Assembly: GCF_003331055.1 (NCBI RefSeq)
Contig: NZ_PUQD01000003.1
Span: 62,001-126,000, forward strand
Length of the DNA: 64,000 bases
Direction of reading: 5' to 3'
Origin: Pseudomonas sp. AFG_SD02_1510_Pfu_092
GTDB lineage: Bacteria > Pseudomonadota > Gammaproteobacteria > Pseudomonadales > Pseudomonadaceae
Under the pieces are notes generated by a model. It made no database searches and was not told the origin of the DNA. It was given only the letters and a program-made list of their open reading frames with translations. The stretch's first letter is position 1. Every line of letters begins with the position of its first letter. Both the position numbers and the translations under genes were made by a program. Positions 37,571 to 46,268 of this stretch are shown in pieces.

Positions 37571-38206
37571 ATGATCCAATACCTCATTGGCTTCTTCGCG
37601 GGTGAACCCGCTCCCACAGGGTCCACCACAGACTTCAAGGCCTGCGTAGGACCTGTGGGAGCGGGTTCACCCGCGAAGAAGCCAGTACAGGCAGTACAAC
37701 TTCTACTGGTAGTGCTGCTCTCAATGGCATCGCCTGCCTGGGCCTCGGAGCCCCGCGAACTGGACTGGCCTGCCCTCATCCCCGAAGGCGCCCCGGTCAC
37801 CCCGCCGCAACTCGCCCCGCTGCACGACCTGTCGCAGCTGGGCAACGCCCTGTCCGCCGAGGCCGCGCCACCCGCGCGCCAGCAGGCTGCCGACGCCCCG
37901 GTGGTAAAAAGCCTGGACGGCCAGCAGGTCAAGCTGCCCGGCTACATCGTGCCGCTGGAAGTCAGCGAAGAAGGCCGCACCACCGAATTCCTGCTGGTGC
38001 CTTACTACGGCGCGTGCATCCATGTGCCGCCACCACCGTCGAACCAGATCGTGCATATCTTCAGCGAAATGGGCGTGCGCATCGAAGACCTCTACCAGCC
38101 CTACTGGATCGAGGGAAAGCTGCAGGTCAGAGCCTCCAGCAGCGAACTGGCCGACGCCGGATACCAGATGGAAGCCGAGAAAATATACGCTTATGTGCTC
38201 AAGTGA
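37571..38206 (+). CDS. DUF3299 periplasmic protein with a REP pair translated in its leader
   Basis: The 211-residue frame starts at an ATG with GAGGG 8 bases upstream. Residues 6-38 are encoded by a perfect inverted REP pair. A hydrophobic stretch and cleavage site (LLLVVLLSMASPAWA) follow, then a DUF3299 domain: LPGYIVPLEVSEEGRTTEFLLVPYYGACIHVPPPPSNQIVHI. In Zur operons this protein (ZrgD-like) accompanies the ABC genes. The REP-coded segment would give the signal peptide an unusual n-region of about 40 residues. A shorter start within the hydrophobic stretch is an alternative, but no good ribosome site is seen there. Confidence 0.8.
   Translation: MIQYLIGFFAGEPAPTGSTTDFKACVGPVGAGSPAKKPVQAVQLLLVVLLSMASPAWASEPRELDWPALIPEGAPVTPPQLAPLHDLSQLGNALSAEAAPPARQQAADAPVVKSLDGQQVKLPGYIVPLEVSEEGRTTEFLLVPYYGACIHVPPPPSNQIVHIFSEMGVRIEDLYQPYWIEGKLQVRASSSELADAGYQMEAEKIYAYVLK
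37588..37684. repeat. Perfect 33-bp inverted REP pair within a coding region
   Basis: Arms 37588-37620 and 37652-37684 are exact reverse complements with a 31-base loop. The whole element is open in the reading frame of the DUF3299 gene. Confidence 0.95.
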
Positions 38207-38236
38207 GAACTGTTTCGAATTCGTGACGACGCTTCT

Positions 38237-38278
38237 TTGAGCTGGGTCAAACTTTCTGTTTAAGCGCATCCGTACCAT
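38237..38278 (+). promoter_or_regulatory. ANR/FNR-type box and promoter of oprG
   Basis: TTGAGCTGGGTCAA (38237-38250) matches TTGAT-N4-ATCAA in all but the inner base of each half. TACCAT at 38273-38278 as -10 puts the start at 38285 and the box centre at -41.5, the class II position for ANR activation. Confidence 0.7.
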
Positions 38279-38315
38279 TGGGCCACTCGATTACTCACGT
38301 CCTCTGGGAGCTTCC

Positions 38316-38999
38316 ATGAACAAGTCCTTGCTCAGCGCCGCCCTCGCGGCCCTGGCGCTCGCTGCCCCTGCCGCCCACGCCCACCAGGCAGGCGATATCA
38401 TCGTTCGCGCCGGCGCCATCACCACCGCGCCCAACGAAAGCAGCGGCGACCTGAAATTCGATGGCAACAAGGTTTCGGGCACCAAAGCGACCCTGGACAG
38501 CGACACCCAGCTGGGCCTGACCTTAGCCTACATGCTCACCGACCATGTCGGCCTGGAGCTGCTGGCAGCCACCCCGTTCAAGCACACCGTTGGCGTCAAG
38601 GGCCTGGGCGGCGGCCTGGACGGCAAGCTGGCCGACATCAAGCAACTGCCACCGACCTTGTCGCTGCAGTACTACCCGATGGAGCCGAGCTCCAAGTTCC
38701 AGCCGTATGCCGGCGTGGGCATCAACTACACCCTGTTCTTCGATGAAGACCTCAGCAGCGCCCGCAAGCAGCAAGGCTTCAGCAACCTGAAACTGCAGGA
38801 TTCGGTCGGTATCGCCGGCCAGCTGGGCATGGATTACATGATCACCGACAACCTGCTGGTCAACGCCTCGGTCTGGTACGTCGACATCGACACCAAAGCC
38901 AGCGTCAACGGCCCGACTGCGCTGGGCTACAGCAAGACCAAGGTCGACGTCGAAGTCGACCCGTGGGTGTACATGGTCGGCCTTGGCTACAAGTTCTGA
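38316..38999 (+). CDS. oprG: OprG/OmpW-family outer-membrane protein
   Basis: The 227-residue protein has a signal peptide (LAAPAAHA) and the eight-stranded OmpW barrel: GDIIVRAGAITTAPNESSG, TLAYMLTDHVGLELLAATPFKH, PTLSLQYYPMEPSSKFQPYAGVGINYTLFFDE, ending with WVYMVGLGYKF (terminal Phe). Relatives let small hydrophobic molecules cross the outer membrane. OprG of P. aeruginosa is ANR-dependent, which agrees with the box upstream. Confidence 0.94.
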   Translation: MNKSLLSAALAALALAAPAAHAHQAGDIIVRAGAITTAPNESSGDLKFDGNKVSGTKATLDSDTQLGLTLAYMLTDHVGLELLAATPFKHTVGVKGLGGGLDGKLADIKQLPPTLSLQYYPMEPSSKFQPYAGVGINYTLFFDEDLSSARKQQGFSNLKLQDSVGIAGQLGMDYMITDNLLVNASVWYVDIDTKASVNGPTALGYSKTKVDVEVDPWVYMVGLGYKF

Positions 39000-40192
39000 C
39001 CTGAACACTGCAGGGCGGCTTCGGCCGCCCTCGTTCTTTGCAGCCATAGCCAGTACCCCAGCGCAGCCGCGCTGATGGCCATGCCCAGCCCACACACCGC
39101 GGCCCACCCCCACTGCGCATATACCCAGCTCGCCAGCACCGCCCCCACACCGCTACCCAGCGAATAGCAACACATGTAGGCACCGATCAGGCGACTGGCC
39201 ATTTCGCCACGCCCGGCCAGCAACACGCTCTGGTTGGTGACATGCACGGCCTGCACGGCGAAATCCAGCATCAGCACTCCCAGCACGAAGGCCAGCAGGG
39301 AATGCCCGACGAAAGCCGTGGGTAGCCACGACAGGGTCAGCAGAACCAACGCCAGCCCGGTGGTGCGCTCAGCCAGCCCTCGATCAGCCAGGCGACCGGC
39401 GCGCGATGCCGCCAAAGTGCCTGCCACCCCTGCCAGGCCGAACAGGCCGATCTCGGTATGGCTCAGCGCCAACGGCGCAGCACTGAGCGGCAAGACCATG
39501 GCACTCCACAGCACACTGAACGCGGCGAAGATCAACACCCCGAACACGCCGCGCTGGCGCAGCAATCGGTCGTGCCGATACAGCCGCAACTGCGCCGCGA
39601 TCAACGCCGCGTAACCCGACCGATGCCTGGCCGGCTGCACCGCGGGCAAGCTTCGCCACATCACCAGCGCCAGCAGAATCAGAACGCCTGCGGCCAGCCA
39701 ATACACGCTGCGCCAACCCGCCAGGTCGGCCAGCCCACCGGAAACCAGGCGCGCCAGCAGGATGCCCAGCACCACACCGCTGGTGACCGTGCCCACCGCC
39801 TGCCCCTGCTGGCCGGGTGCTGCCAGGCTCGCGGCATGCGCCACCATGACCTGCACCATGACCGCCATCAGCCCGGTGATGGCCAGCGCCAAAAGCAGCA
39901 TCGCCCAGTTCGGCGCCAGGCCAACGCCGACCAGCGCCAGCGCGCAGACCAGCAACTGGCCGAGCAGCAGGCGTTTTCGCTCTAGCAGGTCGCCGAGCGG
40001 CACGATCAGCAGTAGCCCCAGGGCATAACCGGCCTGGGTCGCACCGACCACCCAGCCAATCTGCTGCTGCGCCACGCCCAGGTCGGTGGCCATCGATTCG
40101 AGCAAAGGTTGGGCAAAATAGACCGTTGCCACGGCCACGGCGCTGGTCATGGCCAGCAACAGGGTTATCCAGCGTGTCGGCAGAGATGTCAT
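38987..40192 (-). CDS. MFS transporter
   Basis: The 401-residue protein has twelve hydrophobic segments and the MFS loop motif LLIVPLGDLLERKRLL between helices 2 and 3, typical of drug-efflux members. The ATG at 40192 is chosen from the hydrophobic start MTSLPTRWITLLLAM; the open frame continues upstream through the regulator operator. It converges on oprG with a 13-base overlap of the 3' ends. It is divergent from an HxlR regulator, its likely controller. Confidence 0.85.
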   Translation of the reverse strand: MTSLPTRWITLLLAMTSAVAVATVYFAQPLLESMATDLGVAQQQIGWVVGATQAGYALGLLLIVPLGDLLERKRLLLGQLLVCALALVGVGLAPNWAMLLLALAITGLMAVMVQVMVAHAASLAAPGQQGQAVGTVTSGVVLGILLARLVSGGLADLAGWRSVYWLAAGVLILLALVMWRSLPAVQPARHRSGYAALIAAQLRLYRHDRLLRQRGVFGVLIFAAFSVLWSAMVLPLSAAPLALSHTEIGLFGLAGVAGTLAASRAGRLADRGLAERTTGLALVLLTLSWLPTAFVGHSLLAFVLGVLMLDFAVQAVHVTNQSVLLAGRGEMASRLIGAYMCCYSLGSGVGAVLASWVYAQWGWAAVCGLGMAISAAALGYWLWLQRTRAAEAALQCSGQNL

Positions 40193-40224
40193 CGGGCTGG
40201 CCTCGGCATTCTGGTTTCGAAATG

Positions 40225-40258
40225 AAACCACATACTGGCTATTTAACAAATGTGGTTT
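40225..40258. promoter_or_regulatory. Operator dyad in the MFS/HxlR gap
   Basis: AAACCACAT (40225-40233) and ATGTGGTTT (40250-40258) are a perfect 9-bp inverted repeat with a 16-base AT-rich spacer, midway between the two start codons. Confidence 0.75.
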
Positions 40259-40292
40259 TAATCTGCAACCAGACAACCAAGGCAGATTCACC

Positions 40293-40736
40293 ATGCTCGA
40301 TGAAAACAATGCACAATGCCCCGTAGCCCGGGCTTTGCAGGTACTGGGTGACCGCTGGGCACTGCTGATCCTGCGCGACGCCTTCGATGGCTTGCGGCGT
40401 TTCAGTGAATTTCAGAAAAACCTGGGGTTGGCGAAGAACATCCTCGCTTCACGACTGAAGCTGTTGGTGGAGAGCGGGCTGTTGACCTTGCAGCCAGCGT
40501 CGGATGGCAGTGCCTACAAGGAGTATGCGCTGACCGAGAAAGGGCGCTCGGTGTTTCCGGTGGTGGTTGGCTTGAGGCAGTGGGGGGAGCGCTTTCTGTT
40601 CGAGACGGGAGAGGTGCGCTCGGAACTGGTGGATGGTGCCAGAGGGCAGGCGATCGAAACCTTGCAGGTACGGGCCCAGGACGGGCGGGTTCTGGCGGCA
40701 GAGGATTGCCTGAGGAAAGTGGTGCGGCATGGCTGA
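40293..40736 (+). CDS. HxlR-family transcriptional regulator
   Basis: The 147-residue protein shows the HxlR winged-helix pattern: CPVARALQVLGDRWALLILRDAFDGLRRFSEFQKNLGLAKNILASRLKLLVESGLL, then the wing YKEYALTEKGRSVFPVVVGLRQWGE. Cys9 is in the position of the redox or electrophile-sensing cysteine of some family members. It probably represses the divergent MFS gene through the dyad between them. Confidence 0.9.
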   Translation: MLDENNAQCPVARALQVLGDRWALLILRDAFDGLRRFSEFQKNLGLAKNILASRLKLLVESGLLTLQPASDGSAYKEYALTEKGRSVFPVVVGLRQWGERFLFETGEVRSELVDGARGQAIETLQVRAQDGRVLAAEDCLRKVVRHG

Positions 40737-40900
40737 TTGGGGCTGCTGCGCAGCCCATCGCCGGCACGCCAGCTCCCACATCGACCGCGCTGCTCTCGAG
40801 ATCAGGACAGTACCTGCGACAACTGTCTGACTAAAAAGCTGAAAGATGACGCAACCCCTGTGGGAGCTGGCTTCCGGCGATTGGGGCGCAAAGCGCCCCC
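40737..40900. repeat. Two spaced REP-like copies
   Basis: A left copy (40737-40779) with GGGGCTGCTGCGCAGCCC and a right copy (40855-40900) with GGGAGCTGGC lie in opposite orientation about 75 bases apart between the convergent HxlR and epimerase genes. Both lack the standard core. Confidence 0.65.
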
Positions 40901-40906
40901 AAGGTT

Positions 40907-41839
40907 TCAGCCTTTGCCCAACAGCCGCGCCAGCCCTTCGACAATCGGCGTCGCCTGCGGGAAGTCGAAACGCGCCAGCAGACGCTGGTTGTCCGCCCGC
41001 GAATGGCGAATGTCGCCCGAACGCGCCGCGCCGTAGCTGATCGCCGGCAAACTGCCCACTACCTGCTCCAGCGCCGCCAGCAACTGGTTCAGCGAAGTGG
41101 CCTGGTTGAGGCCGATATTCACTGCCCCCTCCTCCACCTGCGGCTGTTCCAGCGCCTGCACCATCACCTGGACCAGGTCACCCACGTAGAGGAAGTCGCG
41201 GGTCTGCTCGCCGTCACCGAACACCATGATCGGCAAGCCTTGCACCGCACGTTCGGCGAAAATGCTGATTACCCCGGAATAGGGCGAGGAAGGGTCCTGG
41301 CGTGGCCCAAAGATATTGAAGAAGCGGAACACCACCGGCTCCAGGCCATGCTGGCGGCGGTAGAAGTCCAGGTACTGCTCACTGGCCAGCTTGTCCACCG
41401 CATACGGCGTCAGCGGTGCCTTGGGGGTGTCTTCGGCAATCGACTCGCCTTCACCATTGTTGCCATACACCGCCGCACTGGACGCGAACAGCACCCGGCG
41501 CAGGCCATGCACACGCATGGCTTCACACACGTTGAGCGTGCCGATGAAGTTGCTCTGGTGGGTGCGTACCGGGTCATCCACCGAAGCCTGCACCGAGGCC
41601 ACCGCGGCCAGGTGCACCACGGCGCGGCAGCCAGCGGCGACCTGCAACACCAGCCCGGCATCGGCGACATCGCCTTCAACCAGCTCCAGCCTTGGGTGGT
41701 CGACCTGCAGGTTGCCCCGGCGGCCGGTGGAAAAGTCGTCGAGAATGCGTACGGCGTAGCCTTTGTCCAACAACGCATCGCACAGGTGGGAGCCAATGAA
41801 GCCGGCACCGCCGGTGATCAGGATGGGGGCGTCAGCCAT
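40907..41839 (-). CDS. NAD-dependent sugar-nucleotide epimerase (extended SDR)
   Basis: The 310-residue protein is an extended short-chain dehydrogenase: nucleotide site ITGGAGFIGSHLCDALL, LVEGDVAD, active-site Ser in LFASSAAVYG, and TPYAVDKLASEQY (YxxxK). It resembles UDP-glucose/UDP-N-acetylglucosamine 4-epimerases. The substrate is not certain. The upstream gene overlaps by 8 bases, so the two are co-translated. Confidence 0.88.
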   Translation of the reverse strand: MADAPILITGGAGFIGSHLCDALLDKGYAVRILDDFSTGRRGNLQVDHPRLELVEGDVADAGLVLQVAAGCRAVVHLAAVASVQASVDDPVRTHQSNFIGTLNVCEAMRVHGLRRVLFASSAAVYGNNGEGESIAEDTPKAPLTPYAVDKLASEQYLDFYRRQHGLEPVVFRFFNIFGPRQDPSSPYSGVISIFAERAVQGLPIMVFGDGEQTRDFLYVGDLVQVMVQALEQPQVEEGAVNIGLNQATSLNQLLAALEQVVGSLPAISYGAARSGDIRHSRADNQRLLARFDFPQATPIVEGLARLLGKG

Positions 41840-42716
41840 GGCGGTAGAACCGGTCCAGTAGAGGCGGCAGGCCAGCGCGCCAGGCACGCGGCTTGATGCC
41901 GAAGGTGTGAAGGATTTTCTTGCAGGCCAGTACCGCATGCTGCGGCTCTTCGCTGGCGTCCGGCCGCGCGGCATGGGCCTGCGGCGTCGGAGCCTGCACC
42001 GCCAGCTGGCGGTATTGGCCGGCCTCGGCGAGGATCGCCTGGCCCAGCGCTAGCGGCGTGGTGGCCTCGTTGCCGGCGTAATGGTAGGTGCCCCACAGCG
42101 GCGCACTGCAATCGAGCTGCTTGAGCACCGAGAGAATCACCCGGGCGGCGTCGTCGACAGGCGTCGGGTTGCCGCGCCGGTCATCGGCCAGCAGCAGTTC
42201 CTGCGGTTGCTCGGCGCGGGTCAGAAACCGGCCCAGCGCCCCGTCGATGCTTTCATCGAGCAACCAGCCAAAGCGCAGCAGCACGTGTTGCGGGCAGGCC
42301 GCGCGCACGCTCTGCTCGATGCGCCACAAGGCCTGGCCACGCAGGCCCAGCGGCACCGGTTCGTCCTTTTCGCTGTAGGCCGTGGCCCGCGAACCATCGA
42401 ATACCCGGTAGCTGGAAGGCTGCACCAGGGTGATCTGGTGGTGCTGGCACAGCTCCGCCAGCCGCTCCACGGCCCGCTCCTGCTGGGCCAGGCGCTGCTC
42501 GCTGACCGCCTCGGCCTGGAACCAGTCGAAGTAGTAGGCCAGGTTGACCAGGGCATCGGGGCGATGATCGTCGAGCAGTTGGGTGAGGCTGGCCGGGGTC
42601 CAGCCGTTCTCGGGCGGGCGCGGTGCCAGGAATGCAATGTCCTCCTCGGCCCCAAGACGAATCAGCGCTTGCCCGAGGGCATTGCCACCACCCAACAGCA
42701 TTAGGCGCATACGCAT
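41832..42716 (-). CDS. RmlD-like sugar-nucleotide reductase
   Basis: The 294-residue protein has an N-terminal Rossmann site LMLLGGGNALGQALIRLG, DALVNLAYYFDWFQAE, and a conserved SSYRVFDGSRATAYSEKDEPVP with LRGQALWRIEQSVRAACPQHVLLRFGWLLDE, as in dTDP-4-dehydrorhamnose reductase-like proteins. The canonical YxxxK is replaced by LRGQALWRIE, so it may bind but not process the usual substrate. ATGs at 42716, 42710 and 42701 are all possible starts; no ribosome site decides. Confidence 0.78.
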   Translation of the reverse strand: MRMRLMLLGGGNALGQALIRLGAEEDIAFLAPRPPENGWTPASLTQLLDDHRPDALVNLAYYFDWFQAEAVSEQRLAQQERAVERLAELCQHHQITLVQPSSYRVFDGSRATAYSEKDEPVPLGLRGQALWRIEQSVRAACPQHVLLRFGWLLDESIDGALGRFLTRAEQPQELLLADDRRGNPTPVDDAARVILSVLKQLDCSAPLWGTYHYAGNEATTPLALGQAILAEAGQYRQLAVQAPTPQAHAARPDASEEPQHAVLACKKILHTFGIKPRAWRAGLPPLLDRFYRHG

Positions 42717-42961
42717 AGAGTCAGCAGATCCGGAGAGGTTGATTGAGGGAAAGGGGTCATTTTGCGGTTTCCGGGCAGGGAAGTCCAACCCTGGCCTCTC
42801 TCGCACCGTTACCTCGACATTCCTACGGCTGCGCAAGATATGCCCTACAAGCTCCAGCACCACCGCCTTGCATCCACCCCACGGAAAACCTGACTCAATA
42901 GCGCCCAATTCCGTAGCACCTTCAATTCATCCTTACAGACAATTAAAAAATTACGGCGAAC

Positions 42962-43747
42962 ATGGAAATTGAAATCGCTTCTTTGATGGCTCTCGCCGGT
43001 GTGGCTTTGTTCGCCGGCTTCTTTGATGCAATTGCCGGAGGCGGCGGTTTGCTCACACTTCCCGCGCTTTTCATTGCAGGCATCGACCCATTAGCGGCAC
43101 TGGCGACCAACAAATTTCAGGCCTCTTCAGCCAGTTGCTCGGCAGTCTGGGCGTTTGCCCGCAAGCGAATGATCGATTGGAGAACGGACTGGCGCATGGC
43201 CGTTCTCTCATTTGCCGGTGGCTGTGCAGGCGCCTTGTCGATCAGCATGCTCGACAGAGCAATCCTCGAGTCAACCGTTCCGATCTTGCTGATTGCAGTG
43301 GCCAGCTATTTCGCTTTCAGCCCGAAGCTTGCTGACAGAGACAGAAGACAACGGATGTCCCATCTCGGCTTCACACTGATCGTTGCTCCAGTCATTGGCT
43401 TCTATGACGGTGTCTTTGGCCCAGGCACCGGATCATTCTTCATGGTCGCGTTCACAGTGTTGCTCGGGCAGCACCTCATGCAGGCGATCTGCAGCAGCAA
43501 ATTGCTGAACGCCTCCTGCAACCTCGGCGCGCTGTCGGTGTTTGCTTTCAGTGGCGGGATCATCTGGTCTTTGGCGCTGACAATGGCAGCCTGCGCCATC
43601 ATCGGCGCCCAGGTTGGCGCGCGCTGCGCCCTCTACTTCGGGCCTCGGCTGGTAAAACCGTTACTGATCAGCGTGTGCTGCCTGATGGCAATCAAGTTAC
43701 TCCTCGGTGATGGCCACCCGTTAGGCGAATGGTTGCGTCAGTTGTGA
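42962..43747 (+). CDS. TSUP-family permease (TauE/SafE)
   Basis: The 261-residue protein has seven to eight hydrophobic segments and the two TSUP repeats: FAGFFDAIAGGGGLLTLPALFIAGIDPLAALATNKFQ, and GFYDGVFGPGTGSFFMVAF. Family members move sulfite, sulfonates or related anions. Base composition is a little less GC-rich than its neighbours. The 245-base gap upstream holds an AT-rich leader (AATTAAAAAATTACGG) but no recognisable operator. Confidence 0.87.
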   Translation: MEIEIASLMALAGVALFAGFFDAIAGGGGLLTLPALFIAGIDPLAALATNKFQASSASCSAVWAFARKRMIDWRTDWRMAVLSFAGGCAGALSISMLDRAILESTVPILLIAVASYFAFSPKLADRDRRQRMSHLGFTLIVAPVIGFYDGVFGPGTGSFFMVAFTVLLGQHLMQAICSSKLLNASCNLGALSVFAFSGGIIWSLALTMAACAIIGAQVGARCALYFGPRLVKPLLISVCCLMAIKLLLGDGHPLGEWLRQL

Positions 43748-43765
43748 AGCGTACAGCCGGCCCCT

Positions 43766-44575
43766 TTATTCAATTTCGAACAGACTGTTACGCAACGGCC
43801 TCTCACTCAGTCGCTCCCGTATATCGTCATCTATACGCGGATCATCCGGCTGGTACAGTTTTACCTGCCGGTAGGCATTGATACGATTGATCTCCTCTCC
43901 CAGGTAATCCCAAACCACCCGGGTGCAGGCCGGGTTGCGCCGGTCGCCGCTGGAAACGCCGGCCTTCAGGCCATTCAGGCGGGTGATGCGGCTTTTGAAG
44001 CTGGGGATGAGAATGGTCTGGCTCATCTCGTTGTAGGTCAGCGACTCGTAGTCGACCAGGAACATCCGGTCCTGCAACTGGAACGCAGCCCCCAGGTAGC
44101 GGCAACGCACTTCGGCATGCGGGTCGGTGGCGCTGGAGCGTTCCTGCCGTTCCTGGCGCTCGAACAGAAAGCGCCCGCGTTCTTCCCACAGGTGCACCAG
44201 CGACACCAGCACCGTGCCCGGCACCGACATGCAGTTGGAATACTCCAGGTAATAACCGCAGTAGCGCGACAGGTTCCCGGCGTGGTCGTGCAACGGGCGG
44301 AACAGTTCGCTGATCGGATCGCCGTGCTGCTCGGCCGGGGTCGACACGCGGGCACCGATCAGGCGGCTGAACTGCTCGGGGGGCAAATTCAGCTCGTAAT
44401 CCTCGACGCCGAAGAAATCGCCGATGCGCTTGAGGTTGTAAGCCGTCGGGCGGCTCTGCCCGCTCAGGTACTTGTTGAATTGCGCGCGGTTTATCGACAG
44501 CTGGCGGCAAACTTCGGAGATAGAGCGGTAGTGGCTGCAGGCCAGTTTGAGGTTGGTAGCGAAATGATCGCTCAT
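43766..44575 (-). CDS. XRE-type regulator with uncharacterised C-terminal domain
   Basis: The 269-residue protein has an N-terminal helix-turn-helix (residues 12-60: SISEVCRQLSINRAQFNKYLSGQSRPTAYNLKRIGDFFGV) and a C-terminal part of about 200 residues that I do not recognise. The ATG at 44575 is chosen from the family-like start MSDHFATNLKLA. It diverges from a sodium/alanine symporter gene across 179 bases and probably regulates it. Confidence 0.75.
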   Translation of the reverse strand: MSDHFATNLKLACSHYRSISEVCRQLSINRAQFNKYLSGQSRPTAYNLKRIGDFFGVEDYELNLPPEQFSRLIGARVSTPAEQHGDPISELFRPLHDHAGNLSRYCGYYLEYSNCMSVPGTVLVSLVHLWEERGRFLFERQERQERSSATDPHAEVRCRYLGAAFQLQDRMFLVDYESLTYNEMSQTILIPSFKSRITRLNGLKAGVSSGDRRNPACTRVVWDYLGEEINRINAYRQVKLYQPDDPRIDDDIRERLSERPLRNSLFEIE

Positions 44576-44754
44576 GACAGCGGACTCAGGTGACGCGAAT
44601 GGCGCAAGTGTAGCATCAAGTCGCACCAAAACAGAGCAAGCCGCGAAATTGTAACCGCTCTTGTCATAGCCAACCATGCGCCCCAACGAATAGCGGTGCG
44701 CCTGCCGTCCGCTGGTCTTTCCACACGAACAATAAGAATCGAGGTCATTTTCCA

Positions 44755-46197
44755 ATGCTCGAAGTAATCAACGATTTCCTCTCGGGGAAACTTCTCATCG
44801 TGCTGATCGTGGGCCTGGGTAGCTACTTCACCATCCGCTCGCGGTTCGTGCAGTTCCGCCATTTCGCCCATATGTTCGGTGTGTTCAAGGAATCGCTGCG
44901 CGGCCAGGCAGGCCAGTTGAGCTCCTTCCAGGCCCTGATGCTGAGCCTTGCAGGCCGTGTGGGCGCCGGTAACATCGCCGGTGTCGGCATTGCCGTGACC
45001 CTGGGTGGCCCGGGCGCCGTGTTCTGGATGTGGGTGACCGCACTGGTGGGCATGTCCAGCAGCTTCTTCGAATGCACCTTGGCCCAGGTCTACAAGCGCG
45101 CCGACGGCGACGGCCTGTACCGTGGCGGCCCGGCGTACTACATCCAGCATGGTCTGAAGCTGAAGAGCATGGCCATCGTGTTCTCGATCCTGCTGCTGGT
45201 CACCTACGGCTTCGCCTTCATCGGACTGCAGTCGTACACCGTGACCCACTCGCTGCAGAATGCCTTCGCCTTCGACCCCAAGCACACCGGCATCGTCCTC
45301 GCCGTACTGCTGGCCATCACCTTCATCGGCGGCATCAAGCGCATCGCCGCGGTGTCGGACCTGCTGGTACCGGTCAAGACCCTGGCCTACATCGGTGTGA
45401 CCCTGTACGTGATCGGCACCCAGATCGAACACGTGCCAGCCATGCTGGAAACCATCTTCAAGAGCGCCTTCGGCCTCGACCCAGCGTTCGCCGGCCTGCT
45501 CGGCAGCGCCATCGTCATGGGCGTGAAGCGTGGCGTGTTCGCCAACGAAGCAGGCCTGGGTAGCGCGCCGAACGTCGCCGCCGTGGCCGCCGTGAAACAC
45601 CCGGGTGCCCAGGGCGTGGTCCAGGCCTTCAGCGTGTTCCTCGACACCTTCGTGATCTGCACCTGCACCGCGCTGCTGATTCTGCTGTCGGGCTTCTACA
45701 CCCCGGGCTTCGAGGGTGACGGCATCGTCCTGACCCAGAACTCGCTGGCCGCCGTGGTCGGTGACTGGGGCCGTGTGTTCGTCAGCGTGGCACTGTCGCT
45801 GTTCGTCTTCACCTGCATCCTCTACAACTACTACCTGGGCGAGAACAGCCTGCAGTTCCTCAGCCGCAACCGCGTGGTGCTGATGGTGTTCCGTGGCCTG
45901 GTGCTGGCGCTGGTGGTATGGGGTTCGCTGCAAGACCTGTCGACCGTGTTCGCCTTCGCCGACATCACCATGACCTGCCTGGCCTTCGTCAACCTGATTG
46001 CCCTGGCCCTGCTGTTCAAGGTCGGCCTGCGGGTAATGCGCGACTACGACGACCAGCGCAAGGCCGGCGTCGCCCAGCCAGTGTTCGACTCGGCCAAGTT
46101 CGCCGACCTGGACCTGGACCGCAATGCCTGGCCTGCCAATCCGCAGGCGGAAACAGCCACTGACAAAGCAGTCGGCGAAGTCCAGACACAGCGCTGA
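44755..46197 (+). CDS. Sodium/alanine symporter (AGCS family)
   Basis: The 480-residue protein is a full-length alanine-or-glycine:cation symporter with about eleven helices. The signatures SFQALMLSLAGRVGAGNIAGVGIAVTLGGPGAVFWMWV, GLYRGGPAYYIQHGL and KRGVFANEAGLGSAPNVAAVAAVKHPGAQG are all present. It imports small neutral amino acids with sodium. Confidence 0.93.
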   Translation: MLEVINDFLSGKLLIVLIVGLGSYFTIRSRFVQFRHFAHMFGVFKESLRGQAGQLSSFQALMLSLAGRVGAGNIAGVGIAVTLGGPGAVFWMWVTALVGMSSSFFECTLAQVYKRADGDGLYRGGPAYYIQHGLKLKSMAIVFSILLLVTYGFAFIGLQSYTVTHSLQNAFAFDPKHTGIVLAVLLAITFIGGIKRIAAVSDLLVPVKTLAYIGVTLYVIGTQIEHVPAMLETIFKSAFGLDPAFAGLLGSAIVMGVKRGVFANEAGLGSAPNVAAVAAVKHPGAQGVVQAFSVFLDTFVICTCTALLILLSGFYTPGFEGDGIVLTQNSLAAVVGDWGRVFVSVALSLFVFTCILYNYYLGENSLQFLSRNRVVLMVFRGLVLALVVWGSLQDLSTVFAFADITMTCLAFVNLIALALLFKVGLRVMRDYDDQRKAGVAQPVFDSAKFADLDLDRNAWPANPQAETATDKAVGEVQTQR

Positions 46198-46268
46198 TAT
46201 TCTCCCCTGCCAGCCGCCCCGTCCGTGGGCGGCTTACCTTCTTCCGCTCACCGCTACGGATACTTCCC

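Noticed and set aside
38987-38999. Overlap of the MFS and oprG 3' ends as a sign of a wrong annotation
   Set aside because: Both C-termini are well supported (terminal Phe of the barrel; basic tail of the MFS protein), and a 13-base convergent overlap is acceptable.
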